Shown: positions 1 through 15,300 of the stretch, one piece after another
Numbering within the stretch: the stretch's first letter is position 1
Layout: every line of letters starts with the position of its first letter
Assembly (NCBI GenBank): GCA_015680685.1
Contig: MNCI01007686.1
Location: forward strand, 386,156 to 450,155
Reading direction: 5' to 3'
Origin: Gnetum montanum
Taxonomy: Eukaryota > Streptophyta > Gnetopsida > Gnetales > Gnetaceae
DNA: 64,000 nt
Made by a program: the position numbers and the translations under genes
The notes under the pieces: generated by a model
The model's database searches: none
Told to the model about the DNA's origin: nothing
What the model saw: only the letters and a program-made list of their open reading frames with translations

Positions 1-1687
1 CTAATGTTTGGTTTTTACCTTTAAGTCACAATGTTGATACTAAGGTATGTTTCTTTTGATATGGCAGGCAATGAGACCACTTCATCCATCCATCCACCAG
101 TTTCTATGGTCGCCCTCGGCTTGGAAATGTACAGTTCCTTTCTTAATAAGAACTTAAACGAATTGGTGACTTGGGATTTCTCAAACTAAGGACTCATGGA
201 TTGAAAAGGATGTGACTTCAAGGGAACTTGATGCTTTTGTGTTGGTCATTCTCTTGGGTGCTTGAATGTTTCTTCTTGAGTTTTCTTGTTGTTCCGATGT
301 TACCCAATTATCGAAAGCTGAGACAATAAAAATAAGAAGGCTTTGCATAGTGTGGTTCTCACGCATAAAAACACAAAACACAAAAAAGAAAAAAAACAAA
401 CCAAGTGAGAATTCAAAGCACACCCCTTAGACAAATAAACTCGGGCTACAAGCACTAGTTATGGAACCAAAAGTGTTCCCTCTAACTAAGGCCCTTCTCG
501 CTTTCCATTCTCTCCTTTGTTTCGTCAGAATGGTGGTGGCTCTTGGAGAGTGCATTCTTGTTGTCCAAGTGGATGGTTTAACCGAATGCATTGATGCGAA
601 GTCACTGGATGTGGTTGGTTTGAGGCCGGAGTTGGAATGAGATTTGCCAAGTCACATTAATCATCAAACACACAAGGGGCTATACACCACCTTGTTCTTG
701 GGATTCCATTCCATTTCTCTTCTCTCCATCCTTTTCTCTCATTATTCACCTCATTGTCGGTTGTGTCATTAGTGTATATATTTTGGTTGATGCATTGTTT
801 CCTTTTTGGTAAATTCTTACGATTAAGACTTTAACTCTTGTTCCAAAGGACATTCCCGAAGCCTACGAACTCTTTGAATGTGGGTTTGTCAGGGCATTAA
901 GGGCATGAGCCTGCTTTGGGGAGGACCCACTAACATTCCTATTTGGTGCATTAGTTAAATTCTTTCCCTTAACATTTTGCAATTAATTTTATTTTGTTCA
1001 TTTCCATCTTGACATCCCTTTCATCAATGCCATAGTTGTCATTTTTTATCTATCTTTCTTACTCCTTCTCTTTCTCCATTCTAACGCTACCAGAGGTTCA
1101 CGATTAGTCGTGGGGGTATGGGGCCTGATTTTTTCGATTTTCTCCCTGTCCCAAAATTTTTTATTTTCTTTCTAACCCCTACACCTTTGGTAGTCATCAG
1201 TTACATATTCTCAGATCCATATCAGCCATACCACAACCTAGCCAATGGACCTACACCGAAGCAAGGTTTTAAGTACATGATGATTCAATTACCCTTGCTA
1301 ACATATGATTGCGTTGTGTGTGTAGATGGCGAACATACAAAAATGGACTGGATCTGGAGCAAACATTTGGAATGGAGCAACGTTGAAGCGGCTATGCAAG
1401 GAGCAAGATCGATGGCAGGCTTATGGATCGACAACGAAGGCGCAATCTTGGCATTGGCAGCAGCAACACTTCTTTCTTTCTCTCTCTTTCTCAGTTTCCA
1501 ACAAAGGCCTGATGTCATTGTAATAAGGTGTTCACCCTTGTTGTCATGAACACCAGTTTTGTTAAGTCTTGTAATAATGATCCGTTCACATGTCATCCCA
1601 TTAGTTCCATTTCCCTCAATAATTCCATACCTACCTGATATTATTGTAAGGAACTCGAGGACGAGTTTTCATTCAATCATGGGGGTA
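1..1687 (+). mobile_element. 3' internal part of an LTR retrotransposon
   Basis: This is non-coding internal sequence leading into a 3' LTR at 1688. It ends in a G-rich polypurine tract (GGGGGTA, 1681-1687), as expected for plus-strand priming. Stretches such as 340-425 reappear in reverse complement near 58440-58560, and the area around 1270-1420 resembles 57400-57600 in reverse complement. The 57-64 kb minus-strand element is therefore a relative. The longest reading frame (1118-1549) has no recognisable domain. The 5' part of the element lies outside the window. Confidence 0.7.
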
Positions 1688-2672
1688 TGATGAGACACGA
1701 TATCGCATGAGCCACGATATCGCGACCTTCGCAATATCGCATCCCATGCGATATCGCGTAGGCGATATCGCATCGTCCCTGCGATATCACGTACGTGATA
1801 TCGCGGTCCGCTGCCAAATCTATAAATAAGAGGTGGCACTCCCCTCATTTCTCATCCTAGGCTAAAAGTAGTGAAGCTCTGGCGGATTGATCACCCTAGA
1901 GATAGAATATTTTCCATGTGCTCGCAGTAGGAGTCCCCAAGTGAATGGATCTTTATTTGAGCAGCTTTGTACCTGAATGCAAGTTGTGTACGGAAATAAA
2001 GACGAGCTTTGTGGATAAACCTTGTAGTACATGGATAGGTCTATTACATGTTATTTATTGTTTTCCTAGTAACGTGGCATGAGTACGACTTGGTTATGAG
2101 CATTAACGAATGTGTACAGCTAACCAAGGAATCAGCTACTCATCGCGATTAGATTCTCTCACCCTTATCTCCTAGAACATGGGATGAGTATGACTTGATT
2201 ACGAGCATCTACGGATTGTACGGCTAGTCAAGGAATCGGCTGCTCATCACACTTAGGCTAGTTAGGTGCCTCAGTATGACCACTTCGAGCACGTGCGTTA
2301 CGTGTGGTGATCCCAGTAATGATTAGTGTTTGGTAGCCATAGTTGCACAGTTCAAGGTGTGTACGGTAAGTGGGAACGGATGCTGACGCTAGTTAATTTA
2401 GACTTAGGACATTAGTTAGAATTAGTTAGTTCTCTCAACCCTTTGCTCTTAGCGTAGAAGACATAAAACCATAAAAGACCAAAAAAATCATATACCTCGG
2501 ACTTACTTAACCATACACTGTGACAACAATAAGTAAGTCTGGGAAGACAACGAATGATTAACCCCAAGTGTTCCATGGGGCATTTAGGCATTTAGTCTAC
2601 AGAGTTCGACCGGATCGCACGTGCTACGCTCGTTTCGTATGATTGAGTGTAGGGGTACCTCGCCACTCATCA
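1688..2672 (+). mobile_element. 3' LTR, TGATGAG family, GATATC-palindrome type
   Basis: This 985-bp LTR begins TGATGAG and ends CTCATCA, and follows a polypurine tract. Positions 1695-1805 hold seven copies of a GCGATATCGC-like palindrome, including a perfect 24-bp palindrome at 1781-1804. A TATA box follows at 1821-1828. The last 60 bases (the TGAGTGTAGGGGTACC region) recur at 48740-48780, 25395-25436 and, inverted, at 56154-56210 and 63959-64000. The five bases on each side do not match, so this is the 3' LTR of the element to its left and not a solo LTR. Confidence 0.85.
1821..1828 (+). promoter_or_regulatory. LTR TATA box
   Basis: TATAAATA lies about 135 bp into the LTR, directly after the palindrome array. 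The same octamer occupies the same relative place in related LTRs (48040-48047; minus strand 56892-56899), so it is the likely core promoter of this retrotransposon family. Confidence 0.6.
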
Positions 2673-2929
2673 GCTAACATCATGGTGCAAATCTAAGGTA
2701 GCGTTGGGTTTAAAGGACACTCAAATGTGTTTGATATAAAGGATGAGGGTGTTGGAGATACAAGGCAACTGGCCACATTAGCTTGTGAGGGTTTTGGAAG
2801 ACTGTTGGATTAGAAAAATGATTGTTTCTTGGATCAATTATCCAAACTACTCGACTAGAAGGTCAGTTGTAAATTTATAGCCCTCATAGCATTTTATTAC
2901 TATGACTTCTAGGAAGTTATCGAATTGCA

Positions 2930-3775
2930 CTTATGATGTACAACAATATGGTTAAGTGTAATCGAGGCATATGATTTTTATCATTTTATGTTTTATGTTC
3001 TTTGGTGCTTAGAGTAGAGATATGAAGTAATTGAATAACTAATCTAATTTAACCACTTAACTAGTCTCCAACTAATCCTAACATAAGCATTTGATCCCAC
3101 TTTTCATACACAACTTGAACCCACATATCCACTACTAGGTTACCAAGCACTACACTACTAGGTGCACCAAGTAATAACATTGCTAGGATTACCAAGCGAA
3201 TACATGTTCATGCTTGAAGCGATTGTACTTATGTACTTAATCTATTTAGCTTACTTAATTAACTAGTTGCTTAAAGTCTAATTTAGCTTAATTAATTACA
3301 TATTTCATGAAAACAATAAATGTATAAATAAATCATTAATCTATTTTAAGTGCTACAAGTGTTGATCAAAAGGCTCGTCTTTATTGTTGTACACACTAGT
3401 GTGGTTTAGGTACAACAGTGCTCAAATAAAGATCTATATACTTTCTAACTCCTATTGCGAGCACTCAAAGAAATATTCTAAACACTTTCTGACTCCTACT
3501 GTGGGCACTTAGAAAAATATTCTAACTTTCAAATGGACAAACTACAAGAGGTCTACTACTACGATAACTTCAATGCGCATAAACATGAATGGGAGCTCAT
3601 ATTGATAGTTTTTGCAATAGTATTGCATCGACAGAGCCCTTAGATGTAGAAAATGCTACATCGACATGGCCCTATCAACGAGGCAACACCATGTCAATGG
3701 GGCCCCATTGACGAGGGCTTGTCAACGAGGTTGTGTCAACGGGGGCCCATCAACGCAACACTTTAATGCTCATCA
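2930..3775 (-). mobile_element. truncated LTR, TGATGAG family, GGGGCCCC-palindrome type
   Basis: Read on the minus strand it starts TGATGAGCATTAAAG at 3775. The part at 2950-3540 matches the downstream body of the other family LTRs, for example 56320-56780. The conserved U5 end is missing. Its U3 part (about 3620-3770) carries GTCAATG/GGGGCCCC repeats, including a perfect 20-bp palindrome at 3693-3712, instead of the GATATC or CTCTAAT palindromes of its relatives. Confidence 0.65.
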
Positions 3776-4699
3776 CCACCCAATGTTGGTGGTCCTAAGT
3801 GGTCACCAACAAGTACAAATGATTATATGCTTATTTTGTCTATCTTCCTTAGAACATGGTTATCATCTTTCACTACAAGTTATTTCACATCTTCCATTTT
3901 TCACATAGATTGACTTCACTTTATTTGTTCTTTTGATAGTTTGGCTTGCATCCCTTGAATTACTTTTAGGATGATGTTTTCATCTCATCAGTTAATTAAG
4001 TATGATCATTGAATGGACTTGATTCATGCTCTTTCTTCTAGAGTGTTTTATGAGCTTTCATACTTGATTCATATGGCTCGAATTGTCACTCTTCCGTGTG
4101 TGCACTGTTTCTTCTATGTGTTTTTTTTCCATGATACACTTCTCCGTTTTTCATTCTTAACCTACAAACATCATGTTTTTTTATATTTCCCATGCATCTT
4201 ATTTTCCTTGTTTTCATTCCTTCCATAGTTTATGTTTTATATGTTACATATTACAAGGGTGCATCTTATAAACTCCTATGAATGATTGTAGCTATATTTA
4301 TACGATCACAACCTTCCATCTTGGTTTGTGCTTTCTTTGTTTTGATAATAATCATCTATTTTAGTATTGATGTATTATACTTTATTTTCATAAGGTTGAA
4401 TAACCCAAAGGAACAACCCAAAAATTGCACATGTAGTTCCTAGGGGCAGTGTGAGAAAACCCTCCTTGACTGAGAGGACCTTGGTGATAACACTCTCAAC
4501 CTAAATCTAGCTATAGGGGAAACATGGAAGCAATTCATGGAGTAGCCAATGAATGTGGAGATTTGTTGCCATCACATAGAGAAGGACATCATCGATGGTA
4601 CATATCTCACTTTGAATACTTTAGTAGATACTTTTCCTATTACTTACATTCATACTTACCCATGCTCATTGGATCATAAAATATTTAAGGTCTAAATGG
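3776..4699. other. no gene recognised
   Basis: AT-rich sequence with no supported gene. Short reading frames here have no recognisable domain. It separates an LTR fragment from a LINE remnant and is probably decayed repeat. Confidence 0.4.
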
Positions 4700-5300
4700 C
4701 CTTGGCAAAATAAGAAAAATGCCAAACCTTACAAACAAGATCAAGGTGGATATACTATGCATTCAAGAATCCTTGTGGAAAGGTAAGCACTACATATCCC
4801 TAGCAAATGGAATGTCTTTGTAGTCCAACATAAGCTAGGATGGCCATATTATGGAAGCTTCACACTCAATAGAAGTTTTAGATCAAGTAACACTCACCTT
4901 TCTTTTCTCTAAAATGATATTACAAACATCACTATCCATATTCCTTTTACCAAGAAATTCAAATTCATGTTTTGCACTAAGCTACTCATCCATCTTGATG
5001 GAGGCTCACTCTATATTATTATTAGAGACTTTAATGATGCACAATCACCCAACCATCATTTATCTAGACACACCTTAGTTGCAAAACAATCTTATTTTGA
5101 TTTTTCTTCACACTATGAACTTGATGGAAATTCCCTGAGTGGGGACCTATTTACACCACTATGTCCATATGAGGATAAAGAAACCATAGCATCTTGATTG
5201 GGCCACTATTGGATTTTTTTGGACATCACGTGATCCATGGAACTTCTCCAACCATAGTTTGATCAAACTTTCATGTAGCAACTTTAACTAAAACTGCTTC
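4700..5300 (+). pseudogene. LINE endonuclease-region remnant
   Basis: Broken frames contain phrases typical of the apurinic-type endonuclease of plant LINEs: a KVDILCIQES-like block near 4745-4780 and a DFNDAQSP block near 5023-5050. A tract resembling the region after the endonuclease follows to about 5280. Several stops and frameshifts interrupt it and no reverse transcriptase follows. The assignment rests on these motifs only. Confidence 0.4.
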
Positions 5301-5584
5301 CATTTCAAATTTGAAAATTCCTAGCTTCACTTTAAAGACATCTAATCATGCACCTTGGTTATCATAATATCCCAAATTCTCCAATGTAGATCTTTGGTTG
5401 AGTCCTTATTGCCCTTCACTTATCTCTAAAGTCTATGCAAAAACATTTTCACACAAAGATTGCTAAACAACTCCTTGTGGCCCATGAGGGACTTTAGGCT
5501 TTAAGAGACCAAGATACTCTAGATGGAAGAGGGTAGAGGCAAGACCCTTTTGAAAAGTCAAAGGAGATGGAAGAGGGTTTATAC

Positions 5585-5755
5585 AAAGGATCATCACCTA
5601 GAGGCTCAATGCTCATCCTACTAAGGCATAGTCTTAGGAGGGTAGTGGATGAGTAAAAGCCTAACTTCTTTTAGGTGGCTACGCTTAGGCTCAAACCTAG
5701 GTCTTACAACTTAAGAAACAAGTGCCTTACCATCACTCCAAGTTGTGGCCCCTAT
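5585..5755 (-). mobile_element. tRNA-derived SINE, family 1
   Basis: On the minus strand it opens with a tRNA-like head: A-box-like GTGATGGTAAGGCACTT, then B-box-like AGGTTTGAGCCTA. It ends with a GGATGAGCATTGAGCC...GATGATCC motif. The same order recurs at 9365-9510, 17878-18045, 18345-18505 and 43700-43960, which defines a dispersed family. Box spacing fits RNA polymerase III internal promoters. Confidence 0.65.
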
Positions 5756-6992
5756 GGAAGGGGGTTTAGATGCTTTTCTATTTTAGTTATTTCCTAATTT
5801 CATCTTTATTTTCAGTTTAATCCTTGATCCTATTGATGGGGCTCTTCTCTAATGTCTGATAATGTACTTTTACTAGGCCTTAATCCCTTGTTAATATAAT
5901 TTAATTGTATAATTCCTTAAAAAAATATTGAAATTGAAACTAAAATTGGTTTTAATTACATCCAAGACCTTTTGGATCTATTGGATTAATTAAATTTTAA
6001 CCATTTTTTGCATATGCTTGTATATCTTAATGGTGACCCATCAAGATCAAACTTGTGACTTGTAGAAACCAAGCCACACACCTATATCCTTTGAATCACA
6101 TTCCTTGTATTAAGTAGAGAGGAGGTTGCAATGTCAAATCAAACTTAAGATACCTTCATATTTCACATACGTGCTACGAAAATATCATGTTGGCTACACA
6201 TCTAATCTTTATGGTATATTATCTTGATCATCAACCTAGCCTTTGCCCAACAAAATAGAATTAACAAATGTCTTGAAGGTGAATGTAGTAAAGTAGTTAC
6301 AAGTATGGTAGCATGGTAGGATAGCTTTGTGGCCTTCTTGTACTACCATCCTTAAGTTTTCTCATATTTGAAAACTAACAAAAACAAAAATAAAAAATAA
6401 AACAAAGAGAGATGATGTTTAAAACTTCTTTCTATTTTAAGGACCCTCTAAGCACACAGGGCTAGTGGGGAAGGGTAGGTCTAACTCAAAAAAATTTGAC
6501 TATAGATACACTCCAAAACATATAGCCAAAACATATAGCCAATATGATACATTAAAAAATTTACAAAGAAATGTAACAACAATGTGATCTGAATCACCAA
6601 CCTCTCCCTTAACAAAACAATAACCTAACCAGTTGAGGCACGTACCACCCACAGGAACATTCCAAGGTGAGCCCTTTCCACCGTCAGGTTTCAAAATCGC
6701 ACAATTGTTTTCCGCAAAAACCGGTTAACACAGGCTTGACGCACAAAAAAACAAAAACGTGTTAACCTGCTCTACCCAATAATCAGAAAATAGGACTCGC
6801 AAAAACTTTCAACAAAACACTAAAGCATATGCACCATTCATTCCCCACCATGGTCAGATTCCTGGTCTAATGCGGCTGCTCTAACGACCTTGCAAAGACT
6901 ACAAACATAACAAGTAGGCTGCTTCTTTTTGAATTTTTAATATCACCAGAATCAGACTGACATATTCTTGTGCAGAGACATTCTGCAGAATT
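5756..6992. other. region upstream of pantothenate synthetase
   Basis: AT-rich sequence without a gene. The last few hundred bases must hold the promoter and 5' leader of the gene starting at 6993, but no convincing TATA box or known element stands out. A short direct repeat (AACATATAGCC) lies near 6517-6540. Confidence 0.4.
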
Positions 6993-11984
<4,992 letters not shown>

Positions 11985-12008
11985 TTCTATTAAGCTTCGC
12001 AATTCGAA

Positions 12009-12014
12009 AATAAA
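12009..12014 (+). terminator. polyadenylation signal candidate for panC
   Basis: AATAAA stands 25 bases after the pantothenate synthetase stop codon. That is close for a near-upstream signal, so the true site may lie further along, but it is the only canonical hexamer before the converging TFIIF gene. Confidence 0.35.
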
Positions 12015-12347
12015 GAAAATGTCCCATCTTTATGAAAATATTCTTTCTGGTTTTTCTTGTACAAGGATGGCAGAGAATCTTTGAATTTCATTGCCAAAAG
12101 CTTCTTTGTTAATCAAATTACTCTTAACAAAATGGGTTGAATGAGTGGAACTGGCACCGTAGCTAAGTACAGCACTACACAGAAATTTTGATTTAAATCT
12201 ATGTAGGCTCAAATCTTCTATGTTAAAGGTGGCCAAATTGTATTTTGACATTTTTCGAATAATGAAAAAAATTATTATTAGATATGCAATTTACATTTGG
12301 TAGGCATCCCATAATTCATAAGACCATGACGATCCGGCGAAGATATC

Positions 12348-15300
12348 TCACTTCAGAAAAAAATTATCATTCTTTTTAACCATGACCTCCCTCATAGCTA
12401 TCTTCAAGTCATTTTGAGAAACCTGCAAAGTAAAATAAAAAATGATATAAATACATTAAAACACCATATAAGATGTGCAAATGTTGTTTCGGCACCATAA
12501 ATTCTCTCAAATGAGCCAATCAGAAATTGTTTTATTGAATTTCAAAAATAAAATTGTTTAAAATATTGATGATAAGAAAATATACTTACCAGTTTTGCAT
12601 ATTTTGGTAGAATTTCTTTTATTTCTTTTCCGTTTGTTGGCCGCTCCTTATCAAGGACCATCAAAAGTTCTTCTTTAAAAGCCTCTAAGCTTATTTCAGC
12701 TTGACTAATTTTCTTGCATTTTTTTGGGTTTTTTTCACCAGTCACATCACGTGCCTCTTTTCTCTTTGTGCCCACCACCTTTTTCGGGGGTTAATAAAAA
12801 ATACCATAATCAATTAACTAGGAAGTAAAGATATAGAAATTCTCATTTTTTTCATTGCAATAAGCTCTTCATTTTGCAAACCCCTAGAACATGAAACTGA
12901 ACCAGAAATGAATGCAGAAATTAGAATGTAACTATTTAGTCATGTTTCTCAAGACTTGGATAATTTGAACAGTTTATTTGAAGGTACAAAAAACTTTAAA
13001 AGTATGTGAAAATGGCCATAAGTGAGTTTTGCGGTACAATCATGTTGGAAAACAATGAGAAATTGCAAATTTAAAAGTCTAATTAAAAATCATGAATTAT
13101 AGTTTAAAACGTTTCTTTAATATTACTTTCATGTTAAATTTATAGTATTCATCTTGTTAATCATATAAACATCAAGCATTTCAACAGCTGTATCATCCAT
13201 TTGCCACCTTAAAAATACTTTTATCTCATAGCATAAAATAAGCCTCTACACCATGTTGCACATTATCTTTAACCATTATCAAACTCATCCAAGTTTATCC
13301 AATAGTATGGTATGAATTCATCAATGAAGCAAGTTTATCCAATACTGTGGTATGAATTCATCAGTGAAGCATAGTATACAAGTTTGACTTAACACATGTC
13401 AACCTAGGACGAGTAAAAATATGGCTCATAGTTTTTAGATCATGCAATAATCATGATCATGATAAAGGCACTATGATCATGATTATTGCATGCATGATCA
13501 TAGCTGTTTAATTGCTTACTAAGCTTAAATTTAAAATTAAACCTTCGAATTATAGCTATATTTTCATGTTAATTGAATAGTCCACAATGCTTTTATTGAT
13601 TACCTATTTTTAAGTTTTCCTTGCATCAACAACTAAACTTCTAAACTAATACAAGGCCCAACTTAGAAAAATTAAATTCACTTTTCATGATATCCACGTA
13701 TTTAAATTAATGGATTTTACAACTAAACTTGATTTTATGAACTTTACCATCAAGCAATTTGTATAACACTTCATAATATTTCGAACTTGGTTTAAGGGAC
13801 TCAAGCCCTAAGTTAAATAGAGGTTTTTTTGTATACAATGTGCTTGAGGAAGTTGGGGCTCCATGTTGGCATATTTTGATATCATTTTCATGTACTCTCA
13901 ACTCTTTCCATTCAATCATTTCTTTTGCCTTAAATATTCTTATTTAAAGAAATTAATGTTAAATGTATGTTTATGGTTTTTGTTCTTATGAAATAAACAT
14001 GTCTTAATCCATGCTAAAATTAAAACTAAAGTATTTTATTACATCCATATTTAGATCATGATATACCTTTTAATTTATTTTCAACACTAAAACCTAAATA
14101 TTACATCCTCCTTTCTATTAGAAATGTAAATCAGCCATTTTTGTAAGCTCATTACCTCAAGAGGCAATAGGTTGTTAATTTGGGATACACATTGAGGCAC
14201 TTTTATGGGCTGCCTAAGTCCTACTAAAATATTGTGTTGGCTATATGCTATCAAGCAATTTGTATAACAGTCTGGGATGGAATGCAGGGCTTATCTTGGC
14301 TCTCTGGCGGGATGCGATGGAGGCCTCAACAATGGTCAGTCCAACGATATCTCAGTTCTAGTTCAGGGAGGGACGGCAGGCTGGTACATCTGAAAGAGAG
14401 GAGGGGGGGATGGAACTGTGGGGACATCCAATCTCATGCAGGGGACGCACAGACAGGGACATGATCGCAAGAGGAAGGAAGTATTAAGGCGGAACCAGCA
14501 AAGGCAAGGTAGGCACTGATTACACAACTGTTGGCGCATGACGGCCCATCACCAGGGGAGGACACGAGCGCATGGAGCAAGAGGTGCCTAAAAACAGGGA
14601 TTGGGACTCTGCTTGGACATGCTTGTTTCTAGGCATGTCTTTCTAGGTTGCTGCTGCTATTTGTGGGTTACGTGCCCGGGCGTAACATGGGGGCCATACA
14701 GTCTATGATGGCCTCCTAACCTTCCATCTCTCCGATTTTGGGGATTCAAACGTTCTCCCACCTTGGCCGCCACCTGCAACAATGACTACCCTGATGTATA
14801 CACGTGGGTCTTGGGTTGCTATGTGGCATGTCTCCATTTATAAATCCTCTCCATTTTTATAATAAAGCCTAACGTTTTCTCCAAAAAAACTCAAAAAAAA
14901 ATTATTTAGACCTAGGTTAAGGGGCTTAAGACCTAAGTAGATATTTTCTTGTGTACACACTCCTTAAGAAAATTAGGGTTCAAGCTTTTAAAGGCTTCTC
15001 CAATCTCTATGCCAGCTTATTTTGATATCATTTTGAAGTGCCCTCAACTTTTTCCATTCAATCATTTCTTTTGGCTAAAATATCCTTATTTAAGCAAATT
15101 AATGTCAAATATATGTTTATAGTTTTTGTTCTTTTGGAATAAACATATTTTAATCCATTCCTATATGTTTATAGTTTTTGTTCTTTTGGAATAAACATAT
15201 TTTAATCCATTCCTAAAATTAAAACTAAAGTATTTTATTACATCCATGTTTAGATCATGATATACCTTTTAATTTATTTTCAACATTGAAACCTAAATAT

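Noticed and set aside
1118-1549. 143-codon reading frame as a gene
   Set aside because: It lies in the non-coding 3' part of an LTR element, overlaps a minus-strand frame of similar length and has no domain.
1688-2672. Solo LTR interpretation
   Set aside because: The flanking five bases differ, and a polypurine tract plus family internal sequence precede it. It is a 3' LTR.
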